From contig NZ_JBBPHP010000011.1 in assembly GCF_038039535.1 (NCBI RefSeq), forward strand, positions 1-64,000: a stretch of 64,000 nucleotides of DNA. The letters run 5' to 3'. The stretch comes from Catalinimonas sp038039535. GTDB lineage: Bacteria; Bacteroidota; Bacteroidia; Cytophagales; Cyclobacteriaceae. A program made the position numbers and the translations under genes. This document shows positions 9,130 to 15,802 of this stretch, piece after piece (position 1 is the first letter of the stretch; every line of letters starts with the position of its first letter). Below the pieces are notes generated by a model. It saw nothing but the letters and a program-made list of their open reading frames with translations. It was not told the DNA's origin and did no database searches.

Positions 9130-9867
9130 TTATTTTAACTCTTCCATTATCTCAAGGCTTTGCTTACGGTAGGCACTGCCTTCGGCTGACAGTTCATTGA
9201 GGATAGCCTTGGCTTCTTCTTCCTGTTCGTTCAACAGATATGCCAGCGCCTGATACCAATGGGCATCGTTAGAAAATACGGAGCTTTCAGTTTGCGCTAC
9301 CTTTTCCAGGTGTCCGATGGCCTGCTCAGGTTTTTCTTCAGCCAGGTAAGAGATGCCTACATAATAGTTGAGCGTATCGTTATTGGGGGCAGCTTCCAGC
9401 AGTGGCTGCCAGAAGCTTCTTGCCTCTGCAAATTCTCCCAGCTTATAAGATACCATGCCTTCAGCAAAGTCTGTATTGTTGGAGTAGCCGAGCGTAGTGG
9501 GTAGGCCGGTGGCCGGAGCAAAATAAGAAGCATAAAGCGAAGCTGGCTGAGAAGATTGTAAACTAAAAAACCACCATCCGGCCAGGACAAAGAGTGCCAG
9601 TGAAGCTGCCACAGCCCAGGTGAAGTAAGCGCGTCTTGACTGCATAGAGACTACGGGCGTTTCTTCTTCAAAATGCTTTTCATGAATCTGATCCAGCATT
9701 TGGCGCAATGACTCAGTTTCTATAGAAGAAATAAGTTTTCTATGAAGTGATACTTCTTCCCTAAGCGCTTCATCTTTTTCAATCTCAGCCTCAAAACTTT
9801 CCTTTTCAGAAGTTGAGAGCCTTCCGTGAATGTAATCTTCCATTTTTTCAAAAAGTTTTTCGTCCAT
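9130..9867 (-). CDS. Membrane anti-sigma factor with C-terminal TPR repeats
   Basis: A protein of 245 residues. The N-terminal 75 residues are charged and helical (MDEKLFEKMEDYIHGRLS...EIEKDEALREEV), the usual cytoplasmic sigma-binding helix set of Bacteroidota anti-sigma factors. A single membrane helix follows at 82-102 (YFTWAVAASLALFVLAGWW). The periplasmic part (about 120-240) carries TPR-like helices such as GMVSYKLGEFAEARSFWQPLLEAAPNN and YYVGISYLAEEKPEQAIGHLEKV. It starts 10 nt after the ECF sigma gene, so the two are one operon, and it most likely holds that sigma factor inactive until a periplasmic signal is sensed through the TPR part. The sigma-binding role is inferred from layout and position. 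Confidence 0.82.
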   Translation of the reverse strand: MDEKLFEKMEDYIHGRLSTSEKESFEAEIEKDEALREEVSLHRKLISSIETESLRQMLDQIHEKHFEEETPVVSMQSRRAYFTWAVAASLALFVLAGWWFFSLQSSQPASLYASYFAPATGLPTTLGYSNNTDFAEGMVSYKLGEFAEARSFWQPLLEAAPNNDTLNYYVGISYLAEEKPEQAIGHLEKVAQTESSVFSNDAHWYQALAYLLNEQEEEAKAILNELSAEGSAYRKQSLEIMEELK

Positions 9868-9877
9868 GATGCTTATG

Positions 9878-10450
9878 TCAAGACTGGGTTAGTACTATTT
9901 TTTTGAGCCGTTGCATGCAACGGTATTTTTCATTTTTGGCAGAAGCTTCACCTATAGTCATCGCCTGGGCGATTTCCTGCAGGCTTTGCTTCAGGAAGTA
10001 GAAGCGCTTCAGTAAGCTTTGGCAACGCTCTCCCAACTGGGCAAACTGCTGTTGAAACTGGCTTTGCTCTTCTTTGTCAATCCATTCTGTCATAACTTCA
10101 GCCTCTTCCGCAGGTTCCATGTATACTTCCTGCTTTACTTCGTAACGTGAGCTTGCTTTCTTCATTTTGTCCATCCATCGGAGCTTACAAATCTGTATCA
10201 GATAAGTGCTTAGCTTTACGCCTTCACGAAGCTGATAGCTGCCGGAGCGTATGTTGTTCCAAAGTGCGATGATCCCTTCCTGAAAGATGTCTTTGGCATC
10301 ATCTTCATTGCCTTTGTACTGAAATACCAGTTGGCGCACTGCCGGAAAATTCCGGGTGTACAGATATTCAAAAGCACTTTGGTCATTTTTAAGTAATCCT
10401 TGATACAGGGCATGGTCGTCATATTCGGAGGCAGTCAGTTTTGGTGTCAT
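9878..10450 (-). CDS. ECF RNA polymerase sigma factor
   Basis: A sigma-70 family protein of 190 residues. Region 2 spans about 25-95, with DDAKDIFQEGIIALWNNI (region 2.2, core binding) and LSTYLIQICKLRWMDKMKK (regions 2.3/2.4, promoter -10 recognition). Region 4 spans about 130-185, ending SLQEIAQAMTIGEASAKNEKYRCMQRLKK (helix-turn-helix, -35 recognition). It forms an operon with the membrane anti-sigma factor. Six TGATGACC-N15-CTAT elements lie around it, five directly upstream on the same strand, and it is the best candidate to read them. Its own upstream region has only a loose resemblance to the motif, so autoregulation is not supported. Confidence 0.9.
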   Translation of the reverse strand: MTPKLTASEYDDHALYQGLLKNDQSAFEYLYTRNFPAVRQLVFQYKGNEDDAKDIFQEGIIALWNNIRSGSYQLREGVKLSTYLIQICKLRWMDKMKKASSRYEVKQEVYMEPAEEAEVMTEWIDKEEQSQFQQQFAQLGERCQSLLKRFYFLKQSLQEIAQAMTIGEASAKNEKYRCMQRLKKIVLTQS

Positions 10451-10533
10451 ATTTACAGAGGGTTACTCATCAGTACATAGGGTTAAGATGAGAAAACAAA
10501 CTGCAGAATATAAGCATAAATATTGATTTAAGA

Positions 10534-10923
10534 CTAATAAGCCGGTTTTTGGGCACTCATTCCCGGATAAGCATTGCTGTTTTGGGCATTGCCGGTAGGA
10601 TACCCTCCATTGGTATAATTCAGCTGTACATCAGCAGGATTCTGAGTAAAGGTTTGATTCTGTGGTACTTGCCGCATAGGTTGAGCAGATGGGTTACTTC
10701 TGTTCATCTGTTGCCCCTGCGTATATTGTCCGTTTTGAGGAGACTGAGGTGCGGCAGGAGCGTAAGGTTGCTGGGTAGCATAAGGCGCTTGCTGTGGTGC
10801 TGATGGAGCAGAATCGTCTGTACCATAAGTGATAACAACGCCCACTACAACTATCCAGAGAATGACCTTCTTGGATTTAAATCCGGAAAGATAATCTTTA
10901 AGCATTTTGTCTGAAGTTTTCAT
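10534..10923 (-). CDS. Q/P-rich single-pass membrane protein
   Basis: About 129 residues from the ATG at 10923; a longer frame uses a TTG at 10941, which leaves little room for a leader after the promoter element. It has a short cytoplasmic start (MKTSDKMLKDYLSGFKSKK), one membrane helix (VILWIVVVGVVITYG) and a low-complexity tail rich in Gln, Pro, Ala, Asn and Tyr (APYATQQPYAPAAPQ...). I do not recognise a family. The tail is probably disordered and extracytoplasmic. The gene has its own promoter-like element (copy B), and the ECF sigma operon begins about 80 nt downstream. Confidence 0.65.
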   Translation of the reverse strand: MKTSDKMLKDYLSGFKSKKVILWIVVVGVVITYGTDDSAPSAPQQAPYATQQPYAPAAPQSPQNGQYTQGQQMNRSNPSAQPMRQVPQNQTFTQNPADVQLNYTNGGYPTGNAQNSNAYPGMSAQKPAY

Positions 10924-10957
10924 AATCCTAAATGTTTTCAATGATTGTTTCTATCAA

Positions 10958-10987
10958 TGAATAGAGCTAGTAAGAGAAAGGTCATCA
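10958..10987 (-). promoter_or_regulatory. ECF-type promoter motif, copy B
   Basis: On the minus strand TGATGACC, 15 nt, then CTATTCA. The predicted transcript start is near 10951, about 28 nt before the ATG at 10923. Confidence 0.75.
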
Positions 10988-11081
10988 TGTAGGTGAGATT
11001 TTTTTAGACTCGCTTTTTAGCTTAATGAAAGTTTATATGATAATCATTTAGACGGTGCGAAATCAGCATCGCTATAAATGG

Positions 11082-11112
11082 AAAAAGCCCGTGGTACAAT
11101 AACCACAGGCTT
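11082..11112 (-). terminator. Intrinsic terminator after paralog 1
   Basis: Read on the minus strand, AAGCCTGTGG pairs with CCACGGGCTT around an 8-9 nt loop and is followed by a short T run. It is almost identical to the terminator at 14428-14462, because the repeated 3' segment includes it. Confidence 0.8.
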
Positions 11113-11354
11113 AGTGAAGATTGACAAAGAGGATGTTAGTAAGGGTATTCGGGTTCTATCTGCTGCCAGTCACCCTGGAGTGAATTATGATCAAAGTTAG
11201 GGTCATCAGTGCGGTAGTAGTCACCCAGGCCGTTGGTATAGTTGTAGTCGTACTGCCCATCCATGTGCATCTCCTGACCAGACCATGGGTCGTTGAAAGT
11301 ACTGCGCTCATGAATCTGATCAATGTAGGCATCATGACTACTATATCCGTTAGA
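11082..11354. repeat. 3'-end repeat, copy 1 (pairs with 14431-14703)
   Basis: About 270 bp covering the last 70 codons of paralog 1 and its terminator are nearly identical to the 3' end and terminator of paralog 3, with a few third-position changes and one single-base gap near the stop codon. Confidence 0.9.
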
Positions 11355-12374
11355 GTTAGTATTATAAGAACCACTGTTTCTCAGATCATTCATAAAGCTG
11401 TTATGGTTAGCATCTCTTAGCTGGTTCATTTCACTAATATTTCTTTGGCTGGCGTCAAAAGCAGCCTGGTTGTTAGCCATTCTTTGGCGGTGTGCTGCCG
11501 CGGCATTAGCACTGCGCTGTTGGTTGGCTATCGCTATCTCCTGCATTACTCTTTGGTTAATCTGGTCCATACGCTGCTCATGAGCAGGATTTTTCACTGT
11601 GTTCTCACCTATTCTCTTGATAATGGCCTCAGATTGTTCGTAATGATTTGCCGGAGCAAGCATAAGGGCCATAGGCTGCAACATTCCCACTTCGCCCATA
11701 GCGGTGGGTTGTATGAACTTAGCAAAAGCTATTTTACCTTGATATGCCTGTCCGTTTCTCTGTCCGCTTACGGCTACTTCCAGTGCGCTTACCTGCATGC
11801 CCTGGGCACTTAGTTTCTGAGCCATTTTCCTAAAGTCTTTATTTTGCTCTCCTTCCTGGCTAGGCACTAAGTTAGCTACTGAGACTTGATTTAGGGTGTT
11901 GTTAAGCACCAATCCAAGCGCCTCCTGATAGGCTTGTTCAAAGTTTTTTCTATTTCTCCAGCCGTACTCAAAAATATTGGCATAAGCCCGGTTCAGTTCT
12001 CCTCGTGGACCAATAATATCAAGTTTGAAGTTAACTGGACGAGCGGTATTAGGATCAAAGGCAATATCCTGCTCTACTTTCCAGCCTTCGGGTAAAGCAA
12101 TGGTGGAGATAGGCATTTGTAAACCTTTGTCATAAATCACTACTTTTCTATCATCATTGGCAGAAGCAGTGAAACTTGCCTGAGTGTCACCCGTGGCTTC
12201 CTGATGAGGGTATTCCTGATATTGTCCGCTATCGCTGCTGAAGCCACCTGCTTCTACATGGCCTGCTTCGTATCCTTTGTCCTGCTCATCAAAGAGGAAA
12301 AATGAACCGGCAAGCAGACTGCCAGCAATAAAGATTATTTTTTTGGTGCGAGAAAGTTCGTTGAAGGATTTCAT
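11136..12374 (-). CDS. ECF-regulon envelope protein, paralog 1 (412 residues)
   Basis: The first of three related proteins in this cluster. It starts MKSFNELSRTKKIIFIAGSLLAGSFFLF, a membrane anchor or uncleaved signal. A conserved domain follows at about 75-255 (VVIYDKGLQMPISTIALPEGWKVEQDIAFDPNT...GPRGEL), shared with the proteins at 13418 and 14486. A Gln/Asn/Ala-rich helical stretch (about 270-335, with RQRMANNQAAF) leads to a 70-residue tail nearly identical to that of 14486-15676 (WSGQEMHMDGQYDYNYTNGLGDYY). Similar G-D/E-Y-x-x-x-D-x-P-x-F/Y-x-x-N tails occur in uncharacterised bacterial secreted proteins, as far as I recall. The function is unknown. It is expressed from promoter copy C. 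Confidence 0.8.
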   Translation of the reverse strand: MKSFNELSRTKKIIFIAGSLLAGSFFLFDEQDKGYEAGHVEAGGFSSDSGQYQEYPHQEATGDTQASFTASANDDRKVVIYDKGLQMPISTIALPEGWKVEQDIAFDPNTARPVNFKLDIIGPRGELNRAYANIFEYGWRNRKNFEQAYQEALGLVLNNTLNQVSVANLVPSQEGEQNKDFRKMAQKLSAQGMQVSALEVAVSGQRNGQAYQGKIAFAKFIQPTAMGEVGMLQPMALMLAPANHYEQSEAIIKRIGENTVKNPAHEQRMDQINQRVMQEIAIANQQRSANAAAAHRQRMANNQAAFDASQRNISEMNQLRDANHNSFMNDLRNSGSYNTNSNGYSSHDAYIDQIHERSTFNDPWSGQEMHMDGQYDYNYTNGLGDYYRTDDPNFDHNSLQGDWQQIEPEYPY

Positions 12375-12410
12375 AGTAAGGTAAATTTAGTTTTGAAGTT
12401 TGTTTATCTA

Positions 12411-12440
12411 TCTATAGAGGCAGGTATCGGGAGGTCATCA
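12411..12440 (-). promoter_or_regulatory. ECF-type promoter motif, copy C
   Basis: On the minus strand TGATGACC, 15 nt, then CTATAGA, followed by ATAAAC near the expected transcript start (about 12404). The leader to the ATG at 12374 is about 30 nt. Confidence 0.78.
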
Positions 12441-12454
12441 ATAATTATTAAAAA

Positions 12455-12485
12455 ATTTAAAAAAAAATCATGCTTTGATTTTTGC
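12455..12485 (-). terminator. Intrinsic terminator after the C70-like peptidase
   Basis: On the minus strand AAATCA, a 5-nt loop and TGATTT are followed by a run of T residues, just downstream of the stop at 12502. Confidence 0.65.
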
Positions 12486-12501
12486 CCCACAAAGACACGG
12501 T

Positions 12502-13038
12502 TTAATTATAGGTCATCATGTTGTTAATGGGCGTGCCCACTACTACCGAATAATTCCACCGCCAATCGTTATAAAGTTGCTGTGGTGCCTGAGCATATGT
12601 TTGACCGTTGGCGGGATCGCTTACCCGTATCATTCCTTCTGGTGTAAGCCCTTGTAGAATGATAAAATGACCTACATTAGGATTGTTACTGGGATTGACC
12701 AGGGCGATGAGTTTCCATCCATTGGCTAAAGTAGAATACAACTGCTCGGGCGAAGCCGGATAACCCACTTCCCAGGCTCTGAACTGGTAAGACTGTAGCA
12801 ACTGCACCACCTCTTTGACATGTGCCGGACGGTTCTGAGGTGTGCCGGTCAGGCGGCTCACAATCTCAGTTTGCGTTTGATTGACCTGTGCCTGGGCGAG
12901 TACACTTTGTACACAGGCAGCCCAGCACCACATTGTGTTTTCCTGTACTCTGATCTGGGCCTGTGCCTCGCTTGTAATTAAGACAAATAACAGGAGAAGC
13001 AGAGAGCTGATTCTTTTGAAGGGCTTGGTACTTTTCAT
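12502..13038 (-). CDS. Exported papain-like cysteine peptidase (C70/C39-like)
   Basis: A protein of 178 residues with a signal peptide (MKSTKPFKRISSLLLLLF...EAQAQ), so it acts outside the cytoplasm. The motif NTMWCWAAC (residues 34-42) is the hallmark of papain-like peptidases of the AvrRpt2/C70 and C39-like type. The catalytic His is probably H124 in NVGHFIILQG, and the third residue is likely within VSDPANG (about 139-145). The length equals one catalytic domain with nothing added, so it could be a processing peptidase or a toxin-like effector. It follows the 65-residue protein at 13081 by 42 nt and is probably co-transcribed with it from promoter copy D. Confidence 0.8.
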   Translation of the reverse strand: MKSTKPFKRISSLLLLLFVLITSEAQAQIRVQENTMWCWAACVQSVLAQAQVNQTQTEIVSRLTGTPQNRPAHVKEVVQLLQSYQFRAWEVGYPASPEQLYSTLANGWKLIALVNPSNNPNVGHFIILQGLTPEGMIRVSDPANGQTYAQAPQQLYNDWRWNYSVVVGTPINNMMTYN

Positions 13039-13080
13039 CGTTCTGGTAGAGGTTTATTTATTAGTAAATCAGTTGCGGTA

Positions 13081-13278
13081 TTATTTCCGAATTTCCTGGA
13101 GAGATAGGGTATCCGCAGAAACTCTGAACCTGTTGGGGTCAGCGGCGTAGAGAGAAGAATGCAGACTGCTGTTTCTTCCATCTACCTTAGTGTTCGCTTC
13201 TGACGTATGATTGGTGAAAGCCAGTAGGGCCTTCAAAATCGCGATCATGATGAGGATGAGTATGTGCTGGCGTTTCAT
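13081..13278 (-). CDS. Small exported or membrane-anchored protein, about 65 residues
   Basis: The frame can start at 13305, but the predicted transcript start from promoter copy D is near 13308, so the ATG at 13278 (MKRQHILILIMIAILKALLAF) is preferred. It gives a leader of about 30 nt, as for the other members. After one hydrophobic segment comes a polar tail of about 43 residues (TNHTSEANTKVDGRNSS...). No family is recognised. The position, 42 nt before the C70-like peptidase and sharing its promoter, suggests a partner, inhibitor or substrate of that enzyme; this is inference from context only. Confidence 0.6.
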   Translation of the reverse strand: MKRQHILILIMIAILKALLAFTNHTSEANTKVDGRNSSLHSSLYAADPNRFRVSADTLSLQEIRK

Positions 13279-13314
13279 GACGTTAGTGTTTAGGAGGTTT
13301 AGCATGTTTACTCA

Positions 13315-13344
13315 TTAATAGAAGAGCTTTGCGGCTGGTCATCA
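13315..13344 (-). promoter_or_regulatory. ECF-type promoter motif, copy D
   Basis: On the minus strand TGATGACC, 15 nt, then CTATTAA, with GTAAAC near the expected start of transcription. It drives the small exported protein and, probably, the C70-like peptidase. Confidence 0.75.
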
Positions 13345-13360
13345 GATGCAGAGGCTTTTT

Positions 13361-13390
13361 TTATAAAAAAACCACTGTTTTGTACAGTGG
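13361..13390 (-). terminator. Intrinsic terminator after paralog 2
   Basis: On the minus strand CCACTG, a 7-nt loop and CAGTGG are followed by a run of T. It sits directly between the stop of the gene at 13418 and promoter copy D, separating two units. Confidence 0.75.
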
Positions 13391-13417
13391 CTTGGGGTGA
13401 AAAAAAAAGGTGATGGT

Positions 13418-14335
13418 TTAATATGTATCGCTTTGTATATACTCCCAGTCACTATAATCTGTATGATAGCTGGAGTCAGGGTGCCAGTCATTACTGTGCC
13501 AGTCATTACTGTGCCAGTCATTACTGTGCCAGCCATTTCTCTCCGGTATGTATCTATCCATCGTCCTTTGGTATATTTTATAAAGGTGAAGGCAGTATTC
13601 CTCAAAGGCGGGGTTAGCCTGATAGCTGAATGCAATTTGCTCCTCTTTTTTAAGGGTTTCAGCCAGTTCATCCTCCGGTGCAGTGATAATGCCTATCGTT
13701 ACGATATTTACATAATTGTATACCGGATTAGGATAAATAATCCTGACCAAACCCTTCTGGCTTTCTCCTTCCAGCTTTCCGCTGAAAGGGACTTCCAGAT
13801 ATTGATACATACTGTCAATCCTGACATAGGTACGCAGATAACTGGCTTCCGTAAGTTTGCCGGTCCTTATCTCTTCCAGTTGCATTTCGTCCATAAGGCC
13901 TTGTAAACTTTGCTTGATAAGGGGTTGCAGTTCCTCTTCAAAGTCCTTAAAATCCGAAGCTTTGCCAAGCTTGTAGTTGCCCATATACATGTGGCTGCGG
14001 ATCATCTCTCCATGAGGACCGTTAAAACTTAGAAAGTAGTTGGTAAGCCTACCGCCGGTATAGGGGTCAGTAGAAATATCTTGCTGCACCAGCCAGTTAT
14101 GAGGTATCACGTAGGACCCTCGGATCATTTGCAGACCCCGGTCGTAGACAGCTATCTTTTTGACAGTGTCACTGAGCACCTGATCTTTTTTCATAAAGGC
14201 GACGCTGCTGAGCTTTACTGCATGTGGATTCTGCATGCTGTCATCTGGCGCAATGGTATAACCGATAAACATAAAACCAAAGCAGATGGCTAGGATGACT
14301 TCCGCAATGAGTAGAAAATAAGTGAAGAATTTCAT
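13418..14335 (-). CDS. ECF-regulon envelope protein, paralog 2 (about 305 residues)
   Basis: I place the start at the ATG at 14335 (MKFFTYFLLIAEVILAICFGFMFIGY). The longer frame to 14476 would begin upstream of promoter copy E and include its -35 element. The membrane segment is followed by the domain shared with paralogs 1 and 3 (IAVYDRGLQMIRGSYVIPHNWLVQQDISTDPYT...NGPHGEMIRS). The C-terminus differs from theirs: it lacks the repeated G-D-Y-Y-x-x-D-D-P tail and instead has tandem W-H-S-N-D units encoded by a 15-nt repeat, ending DYSDWEYIQSDTY. The function is unknown. It is the most diverged of the three and has its own promoter and terminator. Confidence 0.75.
   Translation of the reverse strand: MKFFTYFLLIAEVILAICFGFMFIGYTIAPDDSMQNPHAVKLSSVAFMKKDQVLSDTVKKIAVYDRGLQMIRGSYVIPHNWLVQQDISTDPYTGGRLTNYFLSFNGPHGEMIRSHMYMGNYKLGKASDFKDFEEELQPLIKQSLQGLMDEMQLEEIRTGKLTEASYLRTYVRIDSMYQYLEVPFSGKLEGESQKGLVRIIYPNPVYNYVNIVTIGIITAPEDELAETLKKEEQIAFSYQANPAFEEYCLHLYKIYQRTMDRYIPERNGWHSNDWHSNDWHSNDWHPDSSYHTDYSDWEYIQSDTY
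13481..13540. repeat. Tandem 15-nt repeat inside paralog 2
   Basis: Three identical 15-nt units and a fourth diverged one (unit begins GTGCCAGTCATTACT on the plus strand) encode W-H-S-N-D repeats on the minus strand. The unit is a multiple of three, so copy number can change without a frameshift. Confidence 0.9.
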
Positions 14336-14364
14336 AGCATAATTTCGTTTAGGAGTTTTACCCA

Positions 14365-14394
14365 TTGATAGAATCCGAAGCGGCAAGGTCATCA
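14365..14394 (-). promoter_or_regulatory. ECF-type promoter motif, copy E
   Basis: On the minus strand TGATGACC, 15 nt, then CTATCAA, with GTAAAAC near the expected start of transcription. The leader to the ATG at 14335 is about 23 nt. Confidence 0.75.
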
Positions 14395-14427
14395 TACAGG
14401 AAGAATTTTTATCAAAAGCACCGCTGA

Positions 14428-14462
14428 TAAAAAAAGCCCGTGGCACAATAACCACAGGCTTA
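14428..14462 (-). terminator. Intrinsic terminator after paralog 3
   Basis: On the minus strand AAGCCTGTGG pairs with CCACGGGCTT and is followed by T7. It is the near-identical twin of the terminator at 11082-11112. Confidence 0.85.
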
Positions 14463-14703
14463 TTGAAGATTGACAAAGAGGATGTTTAGTAAGGATACTC
14501 GGGTTCTATATGCTGCCAGTCACCCTGGAGTGAATTGTGATCAAAGTTAGGGTCATCAGTGCGGTAGTAGTCGCCCAGGCCGTTGGTATAGTTGTAGTCG
14601 TATTGCCCATCCATATGCATCTCCTGCCCAGACCAGGGATCGTTGAAAGTGCTGCGCTCATGAATCTGATCAATATAGGCATCATGACTACTATAGCCGT
14701 TCG
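14431..14703. repeat. 3'-end repeat, copy 2 (pairs with 11082-11354)
   Basis: Second copy of the segment above. Similarity drops upstream of it, where the two genes share only protein-level resemblance. This suggests gene conversion or selection on the tail. Confidence 0.9.
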
Positions 14704-15676
14704 TATTGTATGAGCCGCTATTTCTCAAGCCATTCATAAAGCTATTGTGGTTAGCATCCTGTATCTGACCCATTTCCCTTATGGTGTTCTGCTGAGCTTC
14801 AAAAGCAGCTTGATTATTGGCCATTCTCTGCTGATGATTTGCTCTTGAGTTAGCCATTTGCTGATTATGGAAGTTATTCTGGCGTTGCATCACTGTCTGT
14901 TGAATTTGCTCTCTGCGCTGCTCATATGCAGGGTTTAAGGTGTAGCTCTCATCAATCATTGTCTTGACTTTTGTCAGCAGAGCCAGATTACCGGAAGGGG
15001 CGATGGAACCACTTACTGAAAGAGACCCCATTTGTGCATTCCCTAACTTGTTGATTTGCACAAAACCTTCATAGCTTTGTCCATTAAGGTAACCGGATAC
15101 CGGAGCCTTTAAGCACTGAATCTGAGTTCCATTATTCACAAGGCGCTGATATACCTTAAGTTTCATTAATACTTGTTGTGCCTGTGGGTCCTGCTCCAGA
15201 TTGCCTACACGTAGCTGCTCAAGCTGTAAGCCAGAAAGCGCTCTCTGCAAACCTTTCTCAAAGCTTATGCCTGCCATTGCACCAAATTTGGTAGTACCCA
15301 GAGAGCGGATTAGCTCTCCATTTGGCCCTGTGATTTCTACATGATACCTGGCTGTTTCATTGGTATTAGGGTCCACAGCGATGTCCTGACTCAGTTTCCA
15401 GTCTTCAGGAATGGTATAAGTACCCATAGGCATCTGTAAGCCTTTGTCATACAATACGATCTTGCCGCCCTCAGAAGATGGGTTAGTGGTGAATTGGTTA
15501 GAAGGAGCAGTAACGGCTTGCCCATCATTAGGATACTGACCTGGCGCATAGGCATAGCCTCCATTTTCAGCATAAGCCTCGTCCTGATCGTCCAACATAA
15601 AAAAACCTCCGGCGAGTATGCCACTGGCGATGACGAGTATTTTGTGGGTAGTGGAAAGTTCTTTAAAAGATTTCAT
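14486..15676 (-). CDS. ECF-regulon envelope protein, paralog 3 (396 residues)
   Basis: Closest to paralog 1. It starts MKSFKELSTTHKILVIASGILAGGFFML, a membrane anchor. The shared domain follows (IVLYDKGLQMPMGTYTIPEDWKLSQDIAVDPNT...ITGPNGELIRS), then a Gln/Asn-rich helical stretch (HQQRMANNQAAFEAQQ) and a 70-residue tail that differs from that of paralog 1 at a single residue (Q/H before IEPEYPY). The domain residues between anchor and tail have diverged widely, which contrasts with the near-identical tail. The function is unknown. It has its own promoter (copy F) and terminator. Most of the protein is probably extracytoplasmic. Confidence 0.8.
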   Translation of the reverse strand: MKSFKELSTTHKILVIASGILAGGFFMLDDQDEAYAENGGYAYAPGQYPNDGQAVTAPSNQFTTNPSSEGGKIVLYDKGLQMPMGTYTIPEDWKLSQDIAVDPNTNETARYHVEITGPNGELIRSLGTTKFGAMAGISFEKGLQRALSGLQLEQLRVGNLEQDPQAQQVLMKLKVYQRLVNNGTQIQCLKAPVSGYLNGQSYEGFVQINKLGNAQMGSLSVSGSIAPSGNLALLTKVKTMIDESYTLNPAYEQRREQIQQTVMQRQNNFHNQQMANSRANHQQRMANNQAAFEAQQNTIREMGQIQDANHNSFMNGLRNSGSYNTNGYSSHDAYIDQIHERSTFNDPWSGQEMHMDGQYDYNYTNGLGDYYRTDDPNFDHNSLQGDWQHIEPEYPY

Positions 15677-15708
15677 AGTGCTAAGGATTTAAATAGTTTG
15701 TTTACCTA

Positions 15709-15738
15709 TCTATAGCGCCTGCCGCACTTAGGTCATCA
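15709..15738 (-). promoter_or_regulatory. ECF-type promoter motif, copy F
   Basis: On the minus strand TGATGACC, 15 nt, then CTATAGA, with GTAAAC near the expected transcript start (about 15702). The leader to the ATG at 15676 is about 27 nt. Confidence 0.78.
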
Positions 15739-15802
15739 TATTTTTTCAAAAAAATAAAAAATATTTTACGCGATCTTTAGGGTTGGGTAAGCAGTTTGGA
15801 AA

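Noticed and set aside
11198..11206. TGATGACC inside paralog 1 (and the same site near 14556 in paralog 3)
   Set aside because: It lies in the conserved coding tail and is not followed by CTAT at 15 nt.
12511..12518. A seventh TGATGACC at the 3' end of the C70-like peptidase gene
   Set aside because: It encodes the final residues MMTY and no CTAT follows at 15 nt.
13481..13540. Short regular repeats as a CRISPR-like array
   Set aside because: The units are directly adjacent with no spacers and lie inside a coding frame.
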